Origin: Symbiodinium natans
Taxonomy: Eukaryota; Sar; Dinophyceae; Suessiales; Symbiodiniaceae
DNA length: 64,000 bases
Reading direction: 5' to 3'
NCBI GenBank assembly: GCA_905221605.1
Contig: CAJNDS010001646.1
Location: forward strand, 81,001-145,000
The translations under genes and the position numbers were made by a program. Positions 59,901 to 64,000 of this stretch are shown here, piece after piece. The notes under the pieces are model-generated. The model saw only the letters and a program-made list of their open reading frames with translations, was not told the DNA's origin and searched no databases. Positions within the stretch are counted from its first letter, which is position 1, and each line of letters starts with the position of its first letter.

Positions 59901-62900
59901 GTTTCTTAGAGCTTCCGGAACATCCTCTTGATGATATTGAAAGGAAAAAGCTCTTCTTAGTTGCTTCGGGTTCTCTGTTGAGTTAACAGAGAACAACTGA
60001 TGTTGAGACATCATGTTCCTAAACTAACCCCTAGGCCCTAGACCCTCAACCCTACACCTGCAAGGCCCGCCCCGGCAAAGTGCTTTTTGCTTCATTTGCA
60101 AGTGGGCGCCTGTCATGCGTCAGCATCCCAATCGGCGACTCCCAACACGTTCAAAGTGGGACGGGCAAAATGGGGCAAAGGCAACCCCTAAACCCTAAAC
60201 CCTAAACCCTAAACCCTAAACCCTAAACCCTAAACCCTAAACCCTAAACCCTAAACCCTAAACCCTAAACCCTAAACCCTAAACCCTAACCCTATAAACC
60301 CTATGCCCCAGCAAAGACGACGGTCCATGAAGCAAGGGAGCAGCTGAGGCGCAGGCGTAGCGCCGAAGGCGAGAAGCACCTCTACCTTTTGAAGGATTTG
60401 GGGGATTAGGGTTTAGGGTTTAGGGTTTAGGGTTTAGGGTTTAGGGTTTAGGGTTTAGGGTTTGGGGTTTGGGGTTTAGGGTTTAGGGTTTAGGGTTTAG
60501 GGTTTAGGGCGTAATTAGGGTTTGGGCTGCGGTCAAGGGGGCCTTACAGAGCTTTGCCTTTGGTGCGGGCAACAGCAACCCATGCAGAAGACAGGCTGAC
60601 ATGTGCTCCGGGGAACTCGTTCAATCCCTGCCCTCTGAATACGCTCCAACCCTGGGCTATCCATGCTGTACCAATATATCCAACAAGCTATCACTCGCAA
60701 ACCCTGCAAGCCTAACATACCTAGCAGGACGGCAGGGAGATCTCCAAAACTCGAACAGCGTGCCTGCTCTTTGTTGGTGTACAGGTAGTCAATCATCGCA
60801 TTCAGGGCGAGCGCGGTGCCCGTCAGCGAGTTGTTAATGAGCATGCCCTGGCTGCAATTGCATCAGACAGTAGACGGACTCAATGCCGGTGCCGCCGACT
60901 ATCACTCCATGCAAACCTCCCTGTCAGACTGCCAAGGCCGTCGATGCAATCACCTCCCCAGACCCCCATCGCACCGCGCAGCAAACCCCACGAAACCCGA
61001 CAAACTGGGCCGGCCCACTGCCAACGGGATTACGTACTGCGCATCGTACCATGGATCCTCACGCACACTTGGCAAATGCTTCTGAGACTCTCAGCTGCCC
61101 GACCCAACTTAGAAGCTCTTTTGACCTAGTAAGTTCAGTTCGTATCCCCGATTATACTCCCCATAACCCACCTTACTAACCCCACTTCCTAAGTCACATG
61201 GGCTCGCAAGTAGACCGAGCCCTACGTTGAGGTCCGGTTCCACGATGCAGAGCAGCACGAAGCCATTCAGCAGTAAGGCGGTGCCTTGAATGGCAGTTTA
61301 GGAATCGTGGGCATCTTTGGTGTTCGATTCAGAGTTCATGGCTTCAGGGTGTTTAGGCACCCTCAGCCCTAAACCCCTCATTGGGTTTGGCGGGTTTGAG
61401 GGTTCAGGGTTCAGGGGTTGGACGGGTTTGACTGGGGTGTCGGCTCGCTTTCTCACATGATGGCTCGCTTTCCCATATGATGGTCACTTTTCAAGCCACC
61501 TGGCCTTAATTTCGGGTTGAGGGTTGTTTGGGGCTGTGGGCTGAGGGGTGCTTCAATAGAGTGCCCTCCCTCGTCCGCGCTTGTTTGGTTTGGGGGCGGG
61601 CAACCACACACACACACAAACACAAACCCTAAACCCTAAAACCCTACAACCCTAAAACCCTCGTCCCCAGCCCTGGACCCCAAAACAACCAATCCTGAGT
61701 CCCTGAATGCCTCAGTCCACAGCCCTTCAGCAAGCCTAACCCCTCCAGCACTGAGCTTTTGGGCCAGGTACCGAGGCTGATCACGGCCTTCCGGAAGATT
61801 CCCGGGTAGGTGACCTGCCCGAAGTCTTAAAATCTTAAACCCTTTACGGGTCTCCGTTATGGGAGAGGCTCTTCTGGGTGAAATGGGTCCTTAAACCACA
61901 AGAGTGTTCGGTTTCGGCTGAGGGTTTAAGACCGTGCAGTAGGGGTCTGGGAGGGACTGGTGCAGCTTCTGTGGCTTGGGGTTGCGGGCTTCGGGTTTGG
62001 GGTTTAGGAAATTGGGGCTTTCAACCCCAAACCTTAAACCCTGAAACTCTAAACTCTAAACCCTAAACCCAAACCCTAAACCTAAACCCGAAAACCCTTT
62101 TTGGGGACCTAGGGCTTAGGATGAGGCCCAGGCTTCCGCGCCTTTGGCCGGGCTGCCGCTTCATTGGCGGAGACGAGCACCATGAATCTCAGCTTTCTGA
62201 GTTGGCACTTCCCAAACGAGGGTTTAGGGTTTAGGGTTTAGGCTTCAGGGTTAGGGTTGAGGGTTTGGGGTTTGGGGTTTAGGGTTTAGGGTTTAGGGTT
62301 TAGGGTTTAGGGTTTAGGGTTTAGCGTTTAGGGTTTAGGGTTTAGGGTTTAGGGTTTAGGGTTTAGGGTTTAGGGCTTAGGGCTTAGGGTTTAGGGTTTA
62401 GGGTTTAGGGTTTATATAGGGTTGAGGGCTTGGGTTTCAGGATTTCGGGGGCTTCGGGTTTAGGGTTCAGGGCTTGGCGCTTAGGGTTTCGGGTACAGGA
62501 ACCCCCTAATCTACACGATTATTCTCTCATCCTTCTTACGGGAACCCCGATTTTGGAGAGGTAGAGTGATCTGTGCGAACCCTAAACCCTAAACCCTAAA
62601 CCCTAAACCCTAAACCCTGATGCGTTTTGGGGTTTTAGGGATTCGGGCTTCAGCCCGACTTGAAGGTTCATGGTAGATATTAATAGGGTTATAAGTACCC
62701 TAAGTTAGGTGATAAGTATAGATACCCCACTTCCAAGTAGCCCTAAACCCTAAACCCTAAACCCTAAACCCATCAAGCACCTTAAACCCGAAACAGCGGG
62801 GACGATCCGTTGCCTTCTTCGGCTTCCGGGGACCCCTTTGAGCCCTAACCCCAAAACTGAAAGGCATTCGGGTTTAGGGTTTAGGGTTTCGGGTTTGGGG

Positions 62901-63927
62901 TTTAGGGTTTAGGGCTTAGGTTTAGGGTTTAGGGATCCTACATGGTCAAGAACATCCGAGGAACAGAAAGACGTAGGCCAAGACCAGCCTGAGTTCGGCA
63001 GTTCTGCGTTAGGAAGTTTAGTGTTTAGGGTTCAGGGTTTAGGGTTTAGGGCTTAAGGTTTAGGGTTTAGGGTTTAGGGTTTAGGTCTAAGATTTCAAAA
63101 CTATGTGTGGAATGCACAAGAGCCGTCAGGGTGGGGCTTGTGCTAAGGCTCCTCTTTTTTACTTTTCCCTACCTATTTACCTAGGAAGCTTTCTGAAGGA
63201 TTTCGAATCTGTTTGGAGAGAAATTGTGCAATTGAAACCCCTAAGCCCTAAACCCTTTAAACCCGACTGCCGAAATTTAAACTCGGAAGCAAACGGGGTT
63301 GTGAAGGTTTAGAGTTTACGACTTTGTTGCCAGAGGGACCGGCAACAAAGGGCAGCAGGGCAAGGAGGCATAGCTCCGATCATGAGCCCCCGGTACCAGA
63401 ACCTACAAACCAACCCCCCTAACCCTAAACCCTAAACCCCAAACCCCAAACCCCAAACCCTAAACTAGGACTAAACAGGGTACGTACCCTTTTTAGCTTT
63501 CAAAGGGGCGTATAACGGAACCTAAATCCAAAAAAAAGAGGTAAGGGCCTACTCTGGGTCCTAGTAAACATCTTAAACCCTTAAACCCTTAAACCCCTAA
63601 GCCCTTGAACCCTTGAACCCTTAAACCCTTAAACCCTTGCACCCTTAACCCGTAAACCCAAGGGCCTACTCTGGGTCCTGGCAGACATCCCCAGCATGGA
63701 CCCTACACCCGAAACCCTGCACCTAGTTCATGGTTGGGATAATATTAAAAATCTAAATTAATATTCTTATTGGGTTTAAGTACCCCTAAACATGTAAAAT
63801 GGTACCCAACTATGACAAAGTAACATCCCCCGCATGGTTGGGATCTCCCCAGAAAACAAGAATCCAAGGCGTCGAAGGCGCAAGGCATTCTGCGCTTCGA
63901 AGATCGGCGCCAGGATGAAACCCAGGA
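32903..63927 (-). CDS. UPF0014 permease + ABC ATPase fusion (FetB-FetA / STAR2-STAR1 type)
   Basis: Two halves of a bacterial-type transporter seem joined in one reading frame. The N-terminal part matches UPF0014 membrane proteins: LGFILAPIFEA, FMVLVSANEAAARPK, DPWYDAQYVIPLA-GMLINNSLTG, VEVLLAFGATP, VKSVQAALIPQINGM-KNVVGLVSIPGMM-TGQILGG and YQI-VILFLISG. A linker of eight exons, in phase throughout, leads to an ABC ATPase: VLCIMGPSGVGKST (Walker A), VLYVHQ (Q-loop), LSGGEGQR (signature), LVLDEPTSALDE (Walker B, D-loop), VIMATHD (H-loop). Homologous systems export metal or UDP-sugar type substrates at membranes; the substrate here is unknown. The 5' end lies beyond 64 kb. Uncertain points: the 9.7-kb gap 60352-50623, where other same-strand exons occur, and exons missing between 39302 and 35728. 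If the linker junctions are wrong, these are two adjacent genes. Confidence 0.75.
33681..33739 (-). CDS. transporter fusion: H-loop exon
   Basis: GDGSCVIMATHDVKQAERAR with the switch His in THD. Acceptor GCAG, donor GCCCCC. Confidence 0.92.
34251..34347. mobile_element. MITE-like element, family B
   Basis: TTATACTAACAGTCCTTAAT at one end and GGACTGTTAGTATAAGAGGG at the other, abutting a family C element to its left. Confidence 0.7.
34462..34501 (-). CDS. transporter fusion: ATPase helix exon
   Basis: ASKMMVEEVLKKR follows LDE as in ABC ATPases. Acceptor GAG, donor GCAGGG; joins GDGSCVIM in phase. Confidence 0.85.
35088..35147 (-). CDS. transporter fusion: Walker B exon
   Basis: ALSTNPKCLVLDEPTSALDE holds Walker B, the catalytic Glu and the D-loop. 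Acceptor CCCAG, donor GCGCCC. Confidence 0.93.
35674..35728 (-). CDS. transporter fusion: ABC signature exon
   Basis: ELSGGEGQRMMFAIAARL contains the LSGGxxQR signature. Acceptor GTCAG; the donor is non-standard or ambiguous by one G. Confidence 0.9.
35990..36034 (-). other. possible ATPase exon MLDRPVDP
   Basis: A short minus-strand open island between the Q-loop and signature exons, where an ATPase exon is expected. Not confirmed by phase. Confidence 0.3.
36227..36468. repeat. long perfect TTTAGGG array
   Basis: About 34 near-perfect repeats, among the longest arrays in the window, inside an intron of the fused transporter gene. Confidence 0.95.
36465..37440. other. unique intron sequence, nothing recognised
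   Basis: Unique AT-rich sequence with scattered short ORFs on both strands; part of it (36800-37020) is rich in TATA/ATAC. No exon or element identified. Confidence 0.4.
37713..37845. repeat. 12-bp CACCCCACACCC minisatellite
   Basis: About ten tandem copies, giving spurious Thr-Pro-His and Gly-Val-Trp ORFs on the two strands. It follows a family C element. Confidence 0.92.
38440..38499 (-). CDS. transporter fusion: ATPase Q-loop exon
   Basis: VLYVHQVKAPLPGTPRKLIQ with the conserved Q and the pGT turn. Acceptor CGCAG, donor GCCTTGG. Confidence 0.88.
39302..39328 (-). CDS. transporter fusion: ATPase exon DVRRWTRQR
   Basis: Matches the wRrqVxyVxQ lead-in to the Q-loop. Acceptor GCAG; one-base ambiguity at the donor. 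Confidence 0.65.
39706..39867 (-). rRNA. 18S rRNA fragment (pseudogene)
   Basis: The minus strand matches, with many changes, the 3' domain of 18S rRNA: GACCTTATCCTGCTAAGTGG at its start, then AACTTCTTCGAGG, GTCTAACGCAGGG and GGAAGCTTGAGGCAATAGCG ... CCCTTAGACGTCC to GCTACACTGGTGC. About 160 nt of the gene. Its 5' side joins telomere-like repeats directly. Too diverged and short to be functional. Confidence 0.8.
39950..39991 (-). CDS. transporter fusion: ATPase exon after Walker A
   Basis: KWIADLTRHESAQ, like the LLRxIAxLxxxxsG helix following the P-loop. Acceptor TTCAG, in phase with the Walker A exon. A decayed transposon lies between them. Confidence 0.75.
40388..40495. repeat. CCCTATAAA 9-mer array
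   Basis: A telomere-like variant with an inserted TA, about twelve units, flanked by ordinary CCCTAAA. Confidence 0.9.
40734..41278 (-). pseudogene. decayed transposase-like ORF
   Basis: 131 codons with DVLIHDDMCHFEKFVKK and WLVDLFHCKNHLCNKKEWHP; a shift of frame near 40950 is needed to continue into ESFNAWIRPLNFFLNSLNAH. The HCKNHxC and N/W-rich C-terminal pattern resembles large DDE-type transposases of protists. One frameshift and no terminal repeats recognised. It sits in an intron of the ATPase part of the fused gene. Confidence 0.5.
41419..41462 (-). CDS. transporter fusion: ATPase Walker A exon
   Basis: VLCIMGPSGVGKST contains GPSGVGKS. Acceptor GTCAG, donor GCTGCC, phase 2 end. Confidence 0.92.
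42443..42486 (-). CDS. transporter fusion: ATPase exon AKVLDVAVEGKVNK
   Basis: The strand pair preceding Walker A in ABC ATPases (vLxdvsxxvxxGx). Acceptor GCAG, donor GTTCGCC; joins VLCIMGPSG in phase 0. Confidence 0.8.
43533..43579 (-). CDS. transporter fusion: first ATPase-domain exon
   Basis: LLLQGTPEVLTADLWG, like the first strand of ABC ATPases. Acceptor GGAG, donor GATCAGGGTTTAGGG (GA type, running into repeats). Joins AKVLDV in phase. Confidence 0.6.
44081..44123 (-). CDS. transporter fusion: linker exon 5
   Basis: TDAKGAQQPLLAEPG. Acceptor TCAAG. The frame hits TAA six bases after the proposed GA donor (GG|GACTTAA). If this is not spliced, the permease would end here as a separate protein. 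Confidence 0.55.
44966..45018 (-). CDS. transporter fusion: linker exon 4
   Basis: FDAIKAGRGTPKVASAG. Acceptor CTCAG, donor GCCCAA. In phase with exons on both sides. Confidence 0.65.
45189..45232 (-). CDS. transporter fusion: linker exon 3
   Basis: KMQLALLPPEATPLK. Acceptor TGAG, donor GCAAGC, phase 2 end. Confidence 0.6.
45568..45609 (-). CDS. transporter fusion: linker exon 2
   Basis: ITPQSRLNVSKLWS, phase 0 both ends. Acceptor CTCAG, donor GCCCAG. Confidence 0.6.
45905..46195. mobile_element. family C element with a family A element nested inside
   Basis: Family C ends (CTTGGAGGTTCAGGGGTAG and CTACCCATGAACCTCCAGG) enclose a family A copy at about 46018-46150. Family A therefore inserted after family C. 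Confidence 0.65.
46439..46479 (-). CDS. transporter fusion: linker exon 1
   Basis: SPAVAGQGLSRGVL in the chained frame (VRLLQGRVSVVGC in an alternative frame). Acceptor AGAAG, donor GCAAGCC. Confidence 0.55.
46650..46721 (-). CDS. transporter fusion: end of membrane domain
   Basis: VAHEAYTIQAFFDESGRHDD then SSARS; the family has a lFd..xrL tail. Acceptor TGCAG; donor GC chosen. In phase with the previous exon. Confidence 0.75.
47368..47425 (-). CDS. transporter fusion: last transmembrane helix
   Basis: VILFLISGCAFLSVCMICA, hydrophobic, following YQI as in the family. Acceptor CACAAG, donor GTGCC. Confidence 0.85.
48115..48169 (-). CDS. transporter fusion: TGQILGG exon
   Basis: TGQILGGAPPMKAARYQI, the second half of the signature. 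Acceptor TTTCAG, donor GCCTGG after YQI. Confidence 0.9.
48245..48333. repeat. TTCAGGG array
   Basis: About ten consecutive TTCAGGG units between ordinary TTTAGGG units; an adjacent open island at 48342-48405 (VETVVHKKRAVCVLEQVKDG, minus strand) has good splice sites but is unassigned. Confidence 0.9.
48342..48405 (-). other. unassigned coding island VETVVHKKRAVCVLEQVKDG
   Basis: 64 nt, acceptor ACAG. Strong coding look, but it would interrupt the good in-phase join between the two UPF0014 signature exons. Either an alternative exon or a captured fragment. Confidence 0.35.
48717..48752 (-). CDS. transporter fusion: NVVGLVSIPGMM exon
   Basis: VGLVSIPGMM is the UPF0014 signature. Acceptor GAAAG, donor GTTGCGG. 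Joins TGQILGG in phase. Confidence 0.9.
49278..49324 (-). CDS. transporter fusion: VKSVQAALIPQINGM exon
   Basis: Matches the raAliPxxnxm segment of UPF0014. Acceptor CCCAG, donor GCTTGG. Ends in phase 2 and joins GAACGTG to give MKNVVGLV. Confidence 0.85.
50255..50411. mobile_element. MITE-like element, family B with duplicated core
   Basis: Ends as in other family B copies, but the core GGGATTATAxTAGGGGGTAC is present twice, consistent with internal duplication or two elements merged. Confidence 0.65.
50578..50623 (-). CDS. transporter fusion: candidate exon IFDPRLK
   Basis: Short segment that would bridge FGATP and VKSVQAALIP with about the expected length. The island also reads VKQALALGRNTEIFDPRLK, itself similar to the preceding motif, so a second UPF0014 copy is an alternative. 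Boundaries approximate. Confidence 0.4.
51686..51748 (-). CDS. Cys-rich protein exon
   Basis: GELPLVGKFCCKPPEDDIQP with a Cys pair. Acceptor TGCAG, donor GCAAGG. Probably the same gene as the next entry; family not recognised. Confidence 0.45.
52206..52268 (-). CDS. Cys-rich protein exon
   Basis: CEDDFECNGGTANFPLQCCG: four Cys with EGF- or granulin-like spacing. Acceptor AGGAG, donor GTCTGATG. Possibly a secreted or extracellular domain; phase to 51748 not resolved. Confidence 0.5.
52807..52855. mobile_element. half of a family B element fused to a telomere-like array
   Basis: Only the right half (TACTATAATCCCTACTAAGG ... ) is present; the left half is replaced by TTTAGGG repeats ending exactly at the junction. 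Confidence 0.65.
53330..53720. repeat. AT-rich ACATGTAATATGCAACATG-type repeat field
   Basis: Degenerate short units with internal palindromes (ACATGT, CATATG-like) over almost 400 bp. A 161-codon ORF through it is a by-product of the repeats. Confidence 0.75.
54045..54374 (-). CDS. DUF2358/NTF2-like domain exon
   Basis: 110 codons, phase 0 at both ends. Conserved-looking features: RWRLHLWP, a Glu-rich turn, YxFDxxxGLIxxH. Acceptor GTTCCCAAG is the tip of a MITE; donor GTGAAGG. Confidence 0.65.
54045..57001 (-). CDS. gene with C-terminal DUF2358/NTF2-like domain (six exons)
   Basis: Five micro-exons and one 330-nt exon. The last exon and its neighbour read NFMAALRWSIRSMFE then AYLYPLKESKLEITAMGK, MRWRLHLWPKG and CSYEFDPWSGLISKHTVDI, the strand pattern of DUF2358 (NTF2-like fold) proteins. 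Upstream exons give GGFTIASAAQALKVAHAVDV and VPLLFATYNGMGGRLPDFSI and are not recognised. Most junctions are in phase (donors GA, GT, GC). No start is identified; exons at 57050-57113 (PAAAVVGLMLWLVMK, hydrophobic) may precede. The acceptor of the last exon is provided by a family B MITE. The gene lies on the same strand within the span of the transporter fusion. Function unknown. Confidence 0.6.
54377..54463. mobile_element. MITE-like element, family B, abutting an exon
   Basis: Its left terminal repeat, read on the minus strand, ends GTTCCCAAG and directly precedes the exon at 54374: the element supplies the 3' splice acceptor. Confidence 0.65.
54544..54648 (-). CDS. DUF2358 gene exon
   Basis: INFVDERAPSMVLQGLPVYR then NFMAALRWSIRSMFE. 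Acceptor CTGAG; GA donor inferred. Confidence 0.6.
55145..55221 (-). CDS. DUF2358 gene exon
   Basis: VPLLFATYNGMGGRLPDFSI then YSHMLK. Acceptor CCGAG, donor GTCTGG. Confidence 0.6.
55702..55804 (-). CDS. DUF2358 gene exon
   Basis: GGFTIASAAQALKVAHAVDV then LQQDAAPLLVFVLR. Acceptor CTCAG, donor GCCCC. In phase on both sides. Confidence 0.62.
56186..56276 (-). CDS. DUF2358 gene exon
   Basis: EMLRDAAFSAQSPSVLERVC then DRSAEGLVD. Acceptor ACAAG, donor GTAGGGTTTAGGG (splice site within repeats). Confidence 0.6.
56943..57001 (-). CDS. DUF2358 gene exon
   Basis: RELRTAQHQGVTARQLLSS. Acceptor CTAAG, GA donor. In phase with the next exon; upstream join not resolved. Confidence 0.5.
57050..57113 (-). 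other. hydrophobic coding island PRPAAAVVGLMLWLVMK
   Basis: Acceptor TTCAG, donor GTATTG. A transmembrane-like segment; it may belong to the DUF2358 gene or to the transporter. Confidence 0.4.
58335..58413 (-). other. coding island LLKFLSFPVGDVNVLNPQKR
   Basis: Acceptor CACAG and possible GT donor just before a stop. Good codon usage on the minus strand; gene not identified. A similar island with RVKDIGDGQGSM lies at 58003-58043. Confidence 0.35.
58481..58687. mobile_element. family B element split by a telomere-like array
   Basis: Left half 58481-58549, CCCTAAA/CCCGAAA array 58550-58662, then the missing right end TGTTAGTATAAGGGGGAAC. About ten bases of the element core are lost at the join. 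Confidence 0.75.
59437..59634. repeat. long TTTAGGG array ending in poly-G
   Basis: About 26 units, then a run of about 17 G. Several arrays in this window end beside such homopolymer runs. Confidence 0.92.
60353..60385 (-). CDS. transporter fusion: VEVLLAFGATP exon
   Basis: The family has vExxLaLGAtp here. Acceptor AAAAG, donor GCGCCTC, phase 0 both ends. Confidence 0.8.
60764..60847 (-). CDS. transporter fusion: GMxxxN motif exon
   Basis: GMLINNSLTGTALALNAMID then YLYTNKEQ. The GM...N motif and following helix are diagnostic for UPF0014. Acceptor GCCAG, donor GCACGC. With the next exon, the spacing from GM to the LGA/FGA motif is 36 residues, as in the E. coli family member as I recall it. 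Confidence 0.82.
61019..61057 (-). CDS. transporter fusion: DPWYDAQYVIPLA exon
   Basis: Matches the UPF0014 pattern pWxxpqYxIPlxGM; joins GMLINN in phase 0. Acceptor GTGAG, donor GTGGGCC. Confidence 0.8.
61216..61284 (-). CDS. transporter fusion: transmembrane exon
   Basis: TALLLNGFVLLCIVEPDLNV, a hydrophobic helix placed just before the conserved PWxxxYxIP segment. Acceptor TCAAG; GT donor likely. Confidence 0.65.
62128..62187 (-). CDS. transporter fusion: UPF0014 exon FMVLVSANEAAARPK
   Basis: Matches the conserved MvxxAaxEaxxRpk end of a transmembrane helix. Acceptor CTGAG; the 3' boundary is approximate. Confidence 0.6.
62221..62417. repeat. TTTAGGG array right of a transporter exon
   Basis: Near-perfect repeats starting about 35 bp to the right of the exon at 62187, matching the usual exon-bracketing orientation. 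Confidence 0.92.
62973..63003 (-). CDS. transporter fusion: candidate transmembrane exon
   Basis: TAELRLVLAY after CGCAG, GT donor. In phase with the previous exon but not cleanly with the next. Confidence 0.4.
63725..63812. mobile_element. interspersed AT-rich element, family G
   Basis: TTCATGGTTGGGATAATATT ... GTACCCCTAAACATGTAAAA. Related copies at 6972-7048 and 31692-31766. Non-coding. Confidence 0.55.
63894..63927 (-). CDS. transporter fusion: UPF0014 transmembrane exon
   Basis: LGFILAPIFEA, matching the QlxxLGfiLxpIFe helix of UPF0014. Acceptor CGCAAG, donor GCAGAATG, phase 1 to 2. Confidence 0.65.
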
Positions 63928-64000
63928 CTTGCGGTTCGGAGTTCAGGCTTTCGGAGTAGGGGTTTCAAAGATTCGGGGAACTTTTCTTGGTGTTGGGGCT

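Larger units (their letters stand above)
57410..60340. other. mostly repeats and MITEs
   Basis: TTTAGGG arrays (57410-57493, 58820-58900, 59437-59620), CCCTAAA arrays (59270-59342, 60185-60300), a family D element (57743) and the split family B element (58481). A minus-strand ORF at 59748-60014 (88 codons) has no recognised motif. Confidence 0.5.

Overview
The window looks like nuclear DNA of a dinoflagellate. This is inferred from interspersed TTTAGGG-type repeats, many GC-AG introns, GC-rich third codon positions, and the recognised genes all lying head-to-tail on the minus strand. It is not a chromosome end: the left edge reads TTTAGGG on the plus strand (the wrong orientation for a left telomere) and an ATP synthase gene runs out through it. 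Long ORFs are almost useless as a guide here. Most coding sequence is in micro-exons of 24-110 nt separated by 0.1-1.3 kb introns packed with degenerate telomere-like arrays and small inverted-repeat elements. I found genes by reading short unique islands on the minus strand and testing that reading phase, splice sites and family motifs agree from island to island. No alignment was run. || Layout, in minus-strand transcript order from right to left. (1) From beyond 64 kb to about 32.9 kb: a UPF0014 membrane protein (FetB/YbbM/STAR2 family) whose exons continue in phase into an ABC ATPase (FetA/YbbL/STAR1 family), i.e. an apparent permease-ATPase fusion. Between its two membrane-domain halves (about 60.35-50.6 kb) lie same-strand exons of another gene ending in a DUF2358/NTF2-like domain (57.0-54.0 kb) and of a Cys-rich protein (52.3-51.7 kb). 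Its ATPase introns hold a decayed transposase and an 18S rRNA fragment. (2) 31.64-17.57 kb: a MUS81-type structure-specific endonuclease, from the N-terminal helical domain through the ERKx3D nuclease motif to the C-terminal helix-hairpin-helix region and stop. (3) About 16.2-12.43 kb: the 3' part of an unrecognised gene with two good final junctions. (4) 10.47 kb to the left edge: mitochondrial ATP synthase subunit beta, start codon plus 15 exons, cut by the window. || The striking feature is architectural. On the plus strand most exons have (CCCTAAA)n on their left and (TTTAGGG)n on their right. Each exon is therefore bracketed as if telomere-capped and, in the transcript, many introns open with UUUAGGG repeats and close with the complementary CCCUAAA repeats. 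Intron interiors carry many MITE-like families (labelled A-L here), some cut at telomere-repeat junctions, plus fragments of other DNA. Either a repeat-tipped intron-generating element or repeated break/heal events could give this layout.
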